Source: Bacteroidota bacterium
Lineage (GTDB): Bacteria; Bacteroidota; Bacteroidia; Sphingobacteriales; Sphingobacteriaceae
DNA: 63,624 nt
NCBI GenBank assembly: GCA_013288485.1
Contig: JABDBW010000004.1
Span: forward strand, 1-63,624
Direction of reading: 5' to 3'
Shown here piece by piece: positions 15,373-23,462 of the stretch (position 1 is its first letter; every line of letters starts with the position of its first letter). The notes beneath the pieces were generated by a model. The model was not told the DNA's origin and did not search any database. It saw only the letters and a program-made list of their open reading frames with translations. The position numbers were made by a program, and so were the translations under genes.

Positions 15373-16274
15373 TTTGCCGGGGTTTGGGTAATATCTAAAA
15401 ACAGTTTTTCAAGGTCCTTTTGTACCTTATGTATGCTGTAAACGGTATAGTTGTTTTGATTAAGCAGGGCGTTGATCTTTGCCATTTCTTCTTTCGAATG
15501 GTATATTACCGATAAAGTACGGTCATTTACATCAGCAACCTTATAGCCTTGTTTTGTCAGCAGGTTTGCCGCGTCAACAGTATTATCAGCTTCAATACGC
15601 ACCAGCGGCTGGCTTATGGTTTCCAGGTCTTTTATTTCACCCTGGAACAATAGTTCGCCGTTATTAATAATACCCACATGGGTGGCCATGCGCTCAATTT
15701 CGGCCAGTAAATGGCTTGATATAAAAACGGTTTTGTTATGTTGGGTAACCAGGTCCTTCAACAATTCGCGCACCTCGATAATGCCGTTGGGGTCGAGGCC
15801 GTTGGTGGGCTCGTCCAATAGTAAAAGTTTTGGGTCTGATAATAAAGCGAGGGCGATACCCAAACGCTGTTTCATCCCCAGCGAATAGTTGCCCGCCTTT
15901 TTATGGGCCGCTTCGGTTAAATGCACCAGGTCGAGCATTTCATCAACACGGGTTTCCGGAATTTGCAGCAGGATGGCCCGGTTTAACAGGTTTTCTTTAC
16001 CGGTAAGATGCAGGTATAGGGCAGGCTGCTCAATGAGCGAACCTATTTGCGCCAGTATTTCTTTGCGGTGATCTTTAAAGTCGAGGCCGAAAATCCGGAT
16101 ACTGCCTTCCTGTGTTTTTAACAGGTTAAGCAATAATTTTATAGTAGTGGTTTTCCCGGCGCCGTTAGGGCCAAGAAAACCATATATGCTCCCTTGCGGA
16201 ACTTGTAGTGAAAGTGATTTAACAACTGTTTGGCTGCCAAAGTTAAAGGTTAACCCTTCGGTTTGTATTACCAT
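15369..16274 (-). CDS. ABC transporter ATP-binding protein (BcrA-like)
   Basis: A 301-residue ATPase. Seen: Walker A GPNGAGKTT near residue 38, Q-loop IGSLIEQPALY, signature YSLGMKQRLG, Walker B LLLLDEPTNGLDPNG, and the switch region FISSHLLAEIE. A C-terminal extension of about 80 residues follows. I start at MVIQTEGLTFNF (ATG at 16274); a longer reading would run back through the upstream small gene. It energises the ABC-2 permease directly downstream. This type often exports peptide antibiotics or membrane-active compounds, frequently under two-component control, and a LytS/LytTR pair is encoded next door. Confidence 0.92.
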   Translation of the reverse strand: MVIQTEGLTFNFGSQTVVKSLSLQVPQGSIYGFLGPNGAGKTTTIKLLLNLLKTQEGSIRIFGLDFKDHRKEILAQIGSLIEQPALYLHLTGKENLLNRAILLQIPETRVDEMLDLVHLTEAAHKKAGNYSLGMKQRLGIALALLSDPKLLLLDEPTNGLDPNGIIEVRELLKDLVTQHNKTVFISSHLLAEIERMATHVGIINNGELLFQGEIKDLETISQPLVRIEADNTVDAANLLTKQGYKVADVNDRTLSVIYHSKEEMAKINALLNQNNYTVYSIHKVQKDLEKLFLDITQTPAK

Positions 16275-16474
16275 ACATTCTCTTTGCTTATAGAGCAAAC
16301 AGCTTTTACAAGGGCAATGCCTTTAAAAAACAAAGAGGTTGGGCGCACAGACGCGGTTGTTTCGGTACATTGTTTTTTTTGCTCAAACTGGTAACTAATG
16401 CCCATAATTAATGCAAACAGTACCGGTGCAAGCAGTAGTATAAATGGATTGGTATTGGTGATCAGCTTTTTCAT
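16268..16474 (-). CDS. Small membrane protein leading the ABC operon
   Basis: A 68-residue ORF whose first 30 residues form a lysine-led hydrophobic helix (KKLITNTNPFILLLAPVLF), followed by a polar tail with three Cys. Its end overlaps the ATPase start by seven bases, which suggests coupling. No family recognised. It could be an accessory subunit or simply a short ORF at the start of the transcript. Confidence 0.5.
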   Translation of the reverse strand: MKKLITNTNPFILLLAPVLFALIMGISYQFEQKKQCTETTASVRPTSLFFKGIALVKAVCSISKENVW

Positions 16475-16551
16475 TGTGAGTGATTTTTTTGATGCAACAA
16501 AGAAATAGCAAATAATTGGTTCATTAAAAACATTTATACCAACAGCGGTAA

Positions 16552-16595
16552 TTCATAGATGAACGCCTGTTTATAATTACATATAGTTCATAGAT
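16552..16595. promoter_or_regulatory. Direct repeat in the divergent region (possible LytTR site)
   Basis: TTCATAGAT occurs at 16552-16560 and again at 16587-16595, 35 bases apart, in the 203-base divergent region between the ABC operon and the LytS/LytTR genes. LytTR regulators bind pairs of short direct repeats, so this is a plausible target. A -7 box TAATTTTG for the kinase gene lies at 16665-16672, five bases before its ATG. Confidence 0.4.
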
Positions 16596-16677
16596 AATAA
16601 TTGGCTGTTTATCGATAAAAAATAAAGCTGTATATAAAATATAACCCGCGGCAAATCAAAATACTAATTTTGAAGCG

Positions 16678-17700
16678 ATGAAAAAATCCTGGCAAATATT
16701 CTGGCATGTGCTTTTTTGGGTAAGCATTATCTCGTTCTTTTTATTTATTGTGCACGATAATTCAAAAATGACCGTGCAGCGCATGCTGGTTATATTTGGG
16801 TTATACGGCTGCATAAATATTAGTCTTTTTTATCTCAATTACCTGTTTTTCATCCCTGTTTTTTTAAACCGGAAACGCTATGGTATGTACGCGGTGGCCA
16901 TAGCGCTTACCATTGTTGCCTATGGTATAGGCAAATATGGCATAGGCGTGTTATTTAAAGAGGATGTGCTGATGCACATGAGGGATAGAAAAGAGGTAAT
17001 GATAGGTTTTTGGTCGTACTTTATCAGTACTTTTTTTACCAGCTTGTTGTTTGTTTTTTTGAGTGTCGTGCTGAAATTCAGCAGCGATTGGTTCCTGAAT
17101 GAACGCATACAGCGCGACCTGGAAAACCAGCGGCTAAGCGCCGAACTCGCCTTTTTGAAATCGCAGATCAACCCGCATTTTTTATTTAACTCGTTAAACA
17201 GCATTTACTCATTAGCCTACCAGCAATCAGAAAATACGCCCGGCGCTATCCTGAAGCTATCAGAGATAATGCGTTATATGCTGTATGAGTGTAATGACAA
17301 TAAAGTGGATCTTGCTAAAGAACTGCAATACCTGCAAAACTATATCGACCTGCAAAAAATAAGGTTTGGCAATAAGGCCTATATCGATTTTAAGATCGAC
17401 GGGAAAGTGGACGATCAGCAGATAGTGCCGCTGTTATTAATAGCATTTATTGAAAACGCCTTTAAACATGGCATAGCTAACGATTCGCTTACGCCGATAC
17501 AAATGCTCATCACCGTTGATCAGCAAAATTTGCATTTTTATATACAAAATAAAAAGCACAGCAATAACCGCGATGCTATAGGAGGTATTGGGTTAAATAA
17601 TGTGAAGCGCAGGCTCGATTTGCTATACCCGGGAAAATATAATTTAGATATAAGGGATGAAATAGATACCTACACTTGCGAATTATCCTTAGTTTTATAG
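16678..17700 (+). CDS. LytS-family sensor histidine kinase
   Basis: A 340-residue membrane kinase. Four hydrophobic helices fill residues 8-140 (IFWHVLFWVSIISFFLFIV opens the first). A coiled linker follows, then the His_kinase block with LKSQINPHFLFNSLNS, where His167 is the likely phosphorylation site. The ATPase part has LLLIAFIENAFKHG (N box) and IGGIGLNNVKRRL (G box). No large sensory domain is visible, so the membrane part probably does the sensing. The response regulator starts one base after the stop. The divergent ABC-2 export operon is a likely target. Confidence 0.92.
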   Translation: MKKSWQIFWHVLFWVSIISFFLFIVHDNSKMTVQRMLVIFGLYGCINISLFYLNYLFFIPVFLNRKRYGMYAVAIALTIVAYGIGKYGIGVLFKEDVLMHMRDRKEVMIGFWSYFISTFFTSLLFVFLSVVLKFSSDWFLNERIQRDLENQRLSAELAFLKSQINPHFLFNSLNSIYSLAYQQSENTPGAILKLSEIMRYMLYECNDNKVDLAKELQYLQNYIDLQKIRFGNKAYIDFKIDGKVDDQQIVPLLLIAFIENAFKHGIANDSLTPIQMLITVDQQNLHFYIQNKKHSNNRDAIGGIGLNNVKRRLDLLYPGKYNLDIRDEIDTYTCELSLVL

Positions 17701-17701
17701 C

Positions 17702-18433
17702 ATGATCAGATGCCTTATAGTTGATGACGAGCCTTTGGCGCTGCATATACTGGAAGATTATATATCAAAGGTGCCCTTTATGGTCTTGGTTAGATCAACC
17801 ACCAACCCCATAGAAGCGTTAACGCTGGTGCAGGAAGGTAATATTGACCTTGTCTTTTTAGATGTGCAAATGCCCGAATTGACCGGTATACAATTTCTGC
17901 GTATAGCCAATGGCAAAACCAAAGTGATATTAACCACGGCCTACCCCGAATACGCGCTGGAAGGTTATGAACTGGATGTAGTGGATTACCTGCTTAAACC
18001 TATTGCGTTCGACCGTTTTTTTAAAGCAGCGCAAAAGGCCCAGGGTATTATACAGCCATCCAAACAAGCAGCCCCGCCCGAAGTGCAGATACAGCAGCAA
18101 CAGCATGATTTTATGAGCGATTTTATTTTTGTAAAAAGCGACCATAAAATACAGAAAGTGTACCTGCACCAAATATTGTTTATTGAAGGGCTGAAGGATT
18201 ACATTTCGATATTTACCACCACCGAGCGCATTATCACCCTCCAGAACATGAAAAAGATGGAGGACACGCTGCCCGAAAAACATTTTGTGCGGGTGCATAA
18301 ATCATACATCGTTGCGTTGAACAAGATAGATAGTATTGAACGCAGCCGCATCCGCATTGGCGATAAAATTATTCCCGTGGGAGATACTTATAGGGATGAT
18401 TTTTTTAAGATCATTGATGGGAAAAATGTTTAG
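17702..18433 (+). CDS. LytTR-family response regulator
   Basis: A 243-residue regulator. The receiver domain (residues 1-120) shows the acidic pair in LIVDDEPLALHIL, phospho-acceptor Asp54 in VFLDVQMPEL, Thr in VILTTAYPEYA and the lysine in DYLLKPIAFDRF. A Gln/Pro linker leads to a LytTR DNA-binding domain (about 137-240), with FVKSDHKIQKVYLHQILFIE and FVRVHKSYIVALNKID. It is phosphorylated by the kinase encoded just upstream and should act on nearby promoters such as the divergent ABC operon. Confidence 0.94.
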   Translation: MIRCLIVDDEPLALHILEDYISKVPFMVLVRSTTNPIEALTLVQEGNIDLVFLDVQMPELTGIQFLRIANGKTKVILTTAYPEYALEGYELDVVDYLLKPIAFDRFFKAAQKAQGIIQPSKQAAPPEVQIQQQQHDFMSDFIFVKSDHKIQKVYLHQILFIEGLKDYISIFTTTERIITLQNMKKMEDTLPEKHFVRVHKSYIVALNKIDSIERSRIRIGDKIIPVGDTYRDDFFKIIDGKNV

Positions 18434-18485
18434 ACCCTTGGCTTTTAAGTCTTAAGTCGAAGGTCCTTGGGCTTTTTTGCTTTTG

Positions 18486-18562
18486 TATATTTGTTTAGCA
18501 GATAAAAAATCTGCTGTAATTGAAGGGATGAAACATCCTGACTAACATAGTCAGACTTCAAT
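18486..18562 (+). promoter_or_regulatory. Promoter box and structured RNA leader (three-way junction)
   Basis: TATATTTG at 18486-18493 is a consensus -7 box, so RNA should start near 18498. The leader then folds without mismatch. A hairpin AGCAGAT/ATCTGCT (18497-18515) comes first. Then P1 ATTGAAG (18519-18525) pairs with CTTCAAT (18556-18562) and encloses two hairpins, GGATG/CATCC (18526-18538) and TGACTA/TAGTCA (18539-18553), with three-base loops. Eighteen bases later the downstream gene starts. I know no named family with this fold. Confidence 0.6.
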
Positions 18563-18580
18563 AATTAAAAATATGCTAAT

Positions 18581-19210
18581 ATGAAAAATTATAAAAATAA
18601 CATCGCATTTTTTATTCTAATAGCGTTAGTATTAAATGCTAACGCTATGAATGCAAATTCAAAAAATGCAAGTATTAATACTTTTGCATTGAAAGGATTT
18701 TCGAACTCGCAGCAAAGTGATAGCCCAATTCTTTTTTTAAGAAGCTTTTTCAAATGGTATAAGACTAAGGTTGATTATTTGAATAACCATATTTATCCCA
18801 TAAAAATGGACATCCCCAATAACGCTCCCTATAGAATAAACTTTAATGAAACAGAAAAGTATCTATCAGTTTTAAAGTCATCCGGGTTTTTCTCAGACAA
18901 TTATATCACATATAATAGGGATTTATTCAAGAAAATTGATTTGACTCTTCAAAAAACAAAGCAAGATGACGGGACGGTAGATGGCTTGGATTATGATCCA
19001 ATTGTCCATAGCCAGGAGCCCAATTCAATATTGGAAAATTTAAACAATATTAAATTAATAGTTATAAAATCTCTAGTGAGCGAAATCACAATCAAAATGC
19101 AGACGCCATTTGATAGAGATACTTATTCATTGTACTATTTAAAAAAGACTAATGGCAAATACCTGATAGATAAGATAGATTTTTTGATAGCTGGTGTAGT
19201 GCAAAAATAA
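18581..19210 (+). CDS. Exported protein, DUF3828-like
   Basis: A 209-residue protein with an N-terminal hydrophobic segment (residues 8-25, FFILIALVLNANA) that acts as a signal peptide. Two features recall the DUF3828 family: an early FFKWYKTKVDYL helix and the motif DGLDYDPIVHSQEPNS. Later strands (YSLYYLKKTNGKYLIDKIDF) resemble the beta-sheet half of that family, whose members look like NTF2-type periplasmic proteins. No catalytic function is known to me. The gene is AT-rich, stands alone, and is preceded by a folded leader. Confidence 0.6.
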   Translation: MKNYKNNIAFFILIALVLNANAMNANSKNASINTFALKGFSNSQQSDSPILFLRSFFKWYKTKVDYLNNHIYPIKMDIPNNAPYRINFNETEKYLSVLKSSGFFSDNYITYNRDLFKKIDLTLQKTKQDDGTVDGLDYDPIVHSQEPNSILENLNNIKLIVIKSLVSEITIKMQTPFDRDTYSLYYLKKTNGKYLIDKIDFLIAGVVQK

Positions 19211-19290
19211 TGGGCAATGTGCTAAAAGTGTGGGCGTTGTTATACGTGTTTCATACTCGCCTGTAACAAAACAACCAAACTTACCGCTAT

Positions 19291-19316
19291 TGTTCCCCTT
19301 CAGGGGGTTAGGGGGC
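19291..19316. repeat. C/G-rich dispersed repeat covering the plsC stop
   Basis: CCCC-TTCA-GGGG followed by GTTAGGGGG. The plsC coding sequence ends inside it, so the last few plsC residues (SPLTP) are encoded by the repeat. Similar CCCCCT...AGGGGG elements occur at 38839-38924. Confidence 0.6.
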
Positions 19317-20046
19317 TTAGTGCTGCTTTTATCCTATCTTCCGCTTCCGCCACCAACGCATCTACAGAGGTTGTTCCAGTTTCAATAGGCTCCAGCACTT
19401 CAAGGGTGATGGGCGTAAAGGTATTGAGCGGATAGAGGCCGTAACGTACCACTTTCCATGAATTTTTTATAGCGATGGGCACTAACAGCGCGCCGGGGCA
19501 TTTTTTCAGGATGATGGCTATGCCCCCCGCCTGGAAAGGTTTTACCCGCCCGTTTTTTGAGCGTGTGCCTTCAGGGAATATCACCGCCGACCAGTTATTC
19601 TCTTGCATACGTGTGCCCAGCTTACCCATTTCCATAAGCGACTGGCGCGGGTCCTTACGGTCAATATTAGCGCCGCCCCCATATTTTAAGTTATAGGATA
19701 TAGAGGGGATGTGGCCCCTAGTGAGTTCAATTTTCGAAATGAATTTAGCGTGGTATTTCCGGAGGTACCAGATAAGCGGCGGAATATCCAATAAACTTTG
19801 ATGATTGGATATAAAGATCATGGGGCGCCCAATGGGTAAATGCTGCTTATTAATAAAAGTAACGGTGTTACCTAAAATATACATGGTGCCTGTAAGGCAA
19901 AAATTTAACAGGTCGACGGCCCGTTTATGCGCCTTATAGCCAAAAAAACGGTAGCATACCCATTGTACAGGCTGAAAGATGCAAAGCGCCAGCAAAAACG
20001 CCACAATAGCAATGGGAGACAAGAAATAGCCGAGGAACTTTTTCAT
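19300..20046 (-). CDS. plsC: 1-acyl-sn-glycerol-3-phosphate acyltransferase
   Basis: A 248-residue PlsC-type acyltransferase, which adds the second fatty acid to lysophosphatidic acid at the inner membrane. Seen: N-terminal membrane helix (about 5-25), the catalytic NHQSLLD with His82 and Asp87, GGGANIDRKDPRQSL, and the acceptor-binding FPEGTRS (158-164). Length is normal. The final residues are encoded by a C/G-rich repeat. The NUDIX gene lies 58 bases upstream on the same strand, separated by a 28-base palindrome. Confidence 0.93.
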   Translation of the reverse strand: MKKFLGYFLSPIAIVAFLLALCIFQPVQWVCYRFFGYKAHKRAVDLLNFCLTGTMYILGNTVTFINKQHLPIGRPMIFISNHQSLLDIPPLIWYLRKYHAKFISKIELTRGHIPSISYNLKYGGGANIDRKDPRQSLMEMGKLGTRMQENNWSAVIFPEGTRSKNGRVKPFQAGGIAIILKKCPGALLVPIAIKNSWKVVRYGLYPLNTFTPITLEVLEPIETGTTSVDALVAEAEDRIKAALSPLTP

Positions 20047-20080
20047 GGATTAATTGATCGGACTAAATTAAAAATAATTT

Positions 20081-20108
20081 GTAGAGACGCAATGCATTGC
20101 GTCTCTAC
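20081..20108. repeat. Perfect 28-base palindrome
   Basis: GTAGAGACGCAATG is followed immediately by its exact complement, at 20081-20108. The NUDIX stop codon (TAG on the minus strand) lies inside it. This palindrome type recurs in Bacteroidota genomes. In RNA it would form a 14-pair stem followed by an AU-rich stretch and could help end transcription. Confidence 0.9.
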
Positions 20109-20668
20109 GGCAGCCTGTTTTCCAATAAAAGCAATTTTACCTTTAAAACCGCCGCTACGGTAACAGAGTCGGTAATATCGCCCGCGCATACCATTCGGTA
20201 CACTTCTTCAAATGGCAGCTTTTTAATAAGGAGTTGTTCGGTATCTTCGGGCTCGGCTTCAAATTGTTCCAGGCCGCGCGCTACGTAAATGATACATAGC
20301 TCATCACTCACCGAATTACTGAGGTGCATCCGCTGAACCTCATCCCATTTGTTGGCTTTAAGGCCTGTTTCTTCCAGTAATTCACGTTTGGCGGCTTCCA
20401 GTGGGTCATTAGCTATAGGGCCGCCGCCTTCGGGTATTTCCCAACTGTATTGGTTGAGCACAAAACGGTACTGGCCCACCAACCAGGTGTTCAGCTCTTC
20501 ATCAAGCGGAACAATGCCAATGGCCCTGTTTTTAAAATGCACCTTTCCATAAATACCCGGGTTGCCCGATGGATTGATAACCTGGTATTCGGTTAAATTT
20601 ATCCATGGATTGTTATAAATCTCTTTTTCAGAATTAATTTGCCACGGGTTTTCTTCGGGATGGTGCAT
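20105..20668 (-). CDS. NUDIX hydrolase (ADP-ribose pyrophosphatase-like)
   Basis: A 187-residue NUDIX protein. The NUDIX box sits at about residues 81-103: a GGG start, then EAAKRELLEETGL with the metal-binding E96, E99 and E100. The first Glu of the usual consensus is Asn87 here. The IPEGGGP context and an upstream YRFVLNQYSWEIPEG fit ADP-sugar pyrophosphatases, so hydrolysis of ADP-ribose or a similar nucleoside diphosphate sugar is likely. I start at MHHPEENPW (20668), because the longer in-frame start at 20701 lies inside the metK terminator. Confidence 0.88.
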   Translation of the reverse strand: MHHPEENPWQINSEKEIYNNPWINLTEYQVINPSGNPGIYGKVHFKNRAIGIVPLDEELNTWLVGQYRFVLNQYSWEIPEGGGPIANDPLEAAKRELLEETGLKANKWDEVQRMHLSNSVSDELCIIYVARGLEQFEAEPEDTEQLLIKKLPFEEVYRMVCAGDITDSVTVAAVLKVKLLLLENRLP

Positions 20669-20676
20669 AGCGCTAT

Positions 20677-20706
20677 AAAAAAGGGCGATGGATACATCCA
20701 TCGCCC
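20677..20706 (-). terminator. Intrinsic terminator of metK
   Basis: An 11-pair perfect stem GGGCGATGGAT/ATCCATCGCCC with a two-base centre, followed on the minus strand by six T. It lies 30 bases past the metK stop. Confidence 0.92.
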
Positions 20707-20736
20707 TAAGTTAAAAAATCAAATTAAAAGAGTTTA

Positions 20737-21987
20737 TTATAATCCAAAAGCTTTTTTTACAGCGTCAACATAATCCAGCTTTTCCCAGGTAAACAACTCG
20801 ACCTCCTTTTTAACAATTGTGCCGTCATGGTGGGTAAAGGTTTTGGTTACAACCGTGCTTGGTTTGCCAAAGTGGCCGTAAGCGGCGGTTTCGCTGTATA
20901 TCGGGTTACGCAGTTTAAAACGGGTTTCTATAGCGTACGGGGTCATATTAAATATGGCCTCTACTTTCGCGGCTATTTCGCCATCGTTTAAGTTAACTTT
21001 CCCGGTTCCGTAGGTGTTTACATAAATACCCATAGGCTGGGCAACGCCGATAGCGTACGATACCTGCACCAAAACTTCGGTGCAAACGCCTGCCGCAACC
21101 AGGTTTTTGGCGATATGACGTGTAGCATAAGCTGCCGAGCGGTCTACCTTTGACGGGTCTTTACCCGAAAAAGCGCCGCCGCCATGCGCGCCTTTGCCGC
21201 CATAAGTATCCACAATTATTTTACGGCCGGTTAAGCCGGTATCACCATGCGGCCCACCTATAACAAATTTACCTGTAGGGTTAATATGGTATTTAATGTC
21301 AGAATTAAAGAAATGCGCGTATTTAGGGTATTTAGCTTTTACGCGTGGTATAAGTATACCTACTATATCCTTGCTTATCTTCTCCAGCATAGCTTTCTCT
21401 TCACCAAAATCATCATGCTGGGTTGATATTACAATGGCGTCAATGCGCGTTGGCTTGTTGTCATCATCATATTCCAGTGTTACCTGCGATTTTGCATCGG
21501 GGCGAAGGTATTTAATATCGGTATTTTCGCGGCGGATGGCTGCCAGCTCAATTAATAAAGCGTGGGCAATATCCAGGGCCAGCGGCATATAGTTATCAGT
21601 TTCAATGGTAGCATAGCCAAACATCATACCCTGGTCGCCGGCGCCCTGCTCTTCTTTCGCCTGGCGGTCAACACCCTGGTTAATATCCGGCGATTGCTCA
21701 TGTATGGCCGATAATACGCTGCACGAACTACCGTCGAACATATACTCGCCCTTGGTATAACCAATTTTATTGATCACTTCACGGGCTATTTTTTGCACAT
21801 CAAGGTATGCCTTTGATTTTACCTCGCCGGCCAAAAAAACCTGCCCGGTAGTAACCAATGTTTCGCAGGCGACCTTTGAATCAGGATCAAGCGCTAAAAA
21901 ATTATCAATTAATGCATCCGATATTTGATCGGCAACTTTGTCAGGATGTCCTTCTGATACAGACTCTGAAGTAAATAAGTAAGGCAT
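20737..21987 (-). CDS. metK: S-adenosylmethionine synthetase
   Basis: A 416-residue methionine adenosyltransferase, making SAM from methionine and ATP in the cytoplasm. Seen: [20 protein letters not shown] at the N-terminus with the catalytic His, the [12 protein letters not shown] loop (about residues 120-131), [36 protein letters not shown], and the C-terminal [10 protein letters not shown]. Full length for the family. A SAM-II-like riboswitch lies upstream (22055-22142), which fits feedback by the product. Confidence 0.98.
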   Translation of the reverse strand: MPYLFTSESVSEGHPDKVADQISDALIDNFLALDPDSKVACETLVTTGQVFLAGEVKSKAYLDVQKIAREVINKIGYTKGEYMFDGSSCSVLSAIHEQSPDINQGVDRQAKEEQGAGDQGMMFGYATIETDNYMPLALDIAHALLIELAAIRRENTDIKYLRPDAKSQVTLEYDDDNKPTRIDAIVISTQHDDFGEEKAMLEKISKDIVGILIPRVKAKYPKYAHFFNSDIKYHINPTGKFVIGGPHGDTGLTGRKIIVDTYGGKGAHGGGAFSGKDPSKVDRSAAYATRHIAKNLVAAGVCTEVLVQVSYAIGVAQPMGIYVNTYGTGKVNLNDGEIAAKVEAIFNMTPYAIETRFKLRNPIYSETAAYGHFGKPSTVVTKTFTHHDGTIVKKEVELFTWEKLDYVDAVKKAFGL

Positions 21988-22054
21988 ATTTTTTTATCTG
22001 TTTGAATGTAAAAATAGAAAAGAAGGATTTAACTGAACTTTGTAAAGAAGCAGG

Positions 22055-22142
22055 GTTTTAGCACTTTTTTACGTGGTTGCAATCCGGCCCAACCCTATCC
22101 GGGAACTCCTGGTATAGGGCGTGGCAACTAAATCAGTCCACT
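22055..22142 (-). promoter_or_regulatory. Candidate SAM-II-type riboswitch of metK
   Basis: Read on the minus strand, GTGG (22141-22138) is followed by CTGATTTAG (22136-22128) and TTGC. A variable insert has its own CCCTAT/ATAGGG stem (outer bases 22119-22093). Then TTGCAACCAC (22082-22073) closes the first stem (GTGG/CCAC), and an A-rich stretch ends in GTGCTAAAAC (22064-22055). CUGAUUUA near the 5' side and GCUAAA at the 3' side are hallmarks of SAM-II; the enlarged internal loop fits the long-loop variant known in Bacteroidota. It lies 67 bases before metK. Confidence 0.75.
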
Positions 22143-22151
22143 ATTGTGCGC

Positions 22152-22159
22152 CAAAAATA
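22152..22159 (-). promoter_or_regulatory. -7 box of metK
   Basis: TATTTTTG on the minus strand. The implied RNA start (about 22146) falls a few bases before the SAM-II-like element, so the aptamer would sit at the very 5' end of the metK transcript. Confidence 0.55.
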
Positions 22160-22219
22160 AAACAATTTTTTACAAAGTCGAAAACATTTACTTTTGGTAC
22201 CTGTAAAAAATATATTTAA

Positions 22220-23110
22220 TTGAAACGAAAAGCATTATTTATTATAAACCCCATATCGGGCGGGAAAAAGAAAAGCGGTGTGCCCCGGCTAATTGAAAAA
22301 TACCTGGATGCCGAGGCTACCATAGTATTTACCGACCGTGTGGCACATGCCAGCGAGGTAGCTGCAGGGGCCATTAATAATTACGACCTGGTAGTAGCTG
22401 TAGGCGGTGATGGTACGGTAAATGAAGTTGCATCGGCATTAGCGGGAAGTAACGCCATATTGGGTATAATTCCGTGCGGTTCGGGAAACGGGTTGGCGCG
22501 CTTTTTGGGTATCCCGATGGATATCCGGGAATCGATAGAATGTTTAAATACCGGCAACATAGCCATTATTGATTCGGCAGAAGCTAATGGAAAGCCTTTT
22601 TTTAACATGGCAGGTATGGGTTTTGATGCCCATATAAGCGAAGTATTTGCTCATGGAAAAAAACGCGGGTTTATTACCTATGTAAAATCGTCTTTACAAG
22701 AAATACTCAAATATAAGCCGCAAACCTATCACCTGGAAATTGATGGCGTTGCCTACGAACGTACTGCTTTTATGCTGAGTTTTGCCAATTCATCGCAATA
22801 TGGAAATAACGCGCATGTATCGCCGCAGGCCTCGGTACAGGATGGGTTGATAGACGTTTGTGTTATTAAACCATTCCCGTTGTACCGGTTTCCTGAACTG
22901 GTTATCCGTATGTTTACAAAAACGGCTCACCGGTCAGAATTTGTTGAAATCATTCGGGGTAAACATATCAGCGTTAAGCGTGATAAACCCGGGCCAATGC
23001 ATTTGGATGGCGAACCCACACAAATAGGCGCTGCAGTTGAAATTAAGGTTTTTCCGGCTTCAGTAAAAGTTATTGCCGGCGAGAGTTTTAGTGTTAAGAA
23101 CAGAGATTAG
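22220..23110 (+). CDS. Diacylglycerol/lipid kinase (YegS/BmrU family)
   Basis: A 296-residue lipid kinase of the DAGK catalytic-domain family. Seen: [15 protein letters not shown] near the N-terminus, the nucleotide-binding GGDGTVNEV (62-70), [14 protein letters not shown] (about 93-106) and the late MHLDGEPTQ. The start is TTG at 22220-22222: no ATG precedes [10 protein letters not shown] in frame, and the conserved strand begins immediately. It probably phosphorylates a membrane lipid such as diacylglycerol or a sphingoid base. The SUI1 gene follows 10 bases later. Confidence 0.9.
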   Translation: MKRKALFIINPISGGKKKSGVPRLIEKYLDAEATIVFTDRVAHASEVAAGAINNYDLVVAVGGDGTVNEVASALAGSNAILGIIPCGSGNGLARFLGIPMDIRESIECLNTGNIAIIDSAEANGKPFFNMAGMGFDAHISEVFAHGKKRGFITYVKSSLQEILKYKPQTYHLEIDGVAYERTAFMLSFANSSQYGNNAHVSPQASVQDGLIDVCVIKPFPLYRFPELVIRMFTKTAHRSEFVEIIRGKHISVKRDKPGPMHLDGEPTQIGAAVEIKVFPASVKVIAGESFSVKNRD

Positions 23111-23120
23111 ATTAAAAAGC

Positions 23121-23462
23121 ATGTCAAAAAAAAACAAAAATCTCACCGGCGTAGTTTATTCTACCGACCCGGATTTTCAGCACACTAAAAATAATATTCC
23201 CCAAACCGGAACATTGCCGCCCCAGCAGCAAAATCTCAAAATTTACCTGGACCGGAAGGGCGGCGGGAAATTAGTTACAGCAATAGGAGGCTTTGTAGGC
23301 GCCATTGCCGATATGGAAGCTATAGGAAAAAAGCTAAAAACAAAATGCGGTGTTGGCGGCTCGGTTAAAGACGGAGAGATATTGATACAGGGCGATTTTA
23401 GAGATAAGGTTTTAACATTATTGCAGGCCGAGGGGTATAAGGCTAAAAAAGCAGGAGGTTAA
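23121..23462 (+). CDS. SUI1/eIF1-family translation factor (YciH-like)
   Basis: A 113-residue protein of the SUI1 family (bacterial YciH). Seen: [20 protein letters not shown] (about residues 45-64), [22 protein letters not shown] and a C-terminal [17 protein letters not shown]. These are the basic loop and core strands that bind the 30S subunit. The role in bacteria is thought to be in initiation fidelity. I start at MSKKNKNL (23121); the longer in-frame reading would overlap the kinase gene. Confidence 0.93.
   Translation: MSKKNKNLTGVVYSTDPDFQHTKNNIPQTGTLPPQQQNLKIYLDRKGGGKLVTAIGGFVGAIADMEAIGKKLKTKCGVGGSVKDGEILIQGDFRDKVLTLLQAEGYKAKKAGG

Noticed and set aside
20669-20701. Longer NUDIX start at 20701
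   Set aside because: The extra codons are the metK terminator stem and T-run; the ATG at 20668 gives a normal length.
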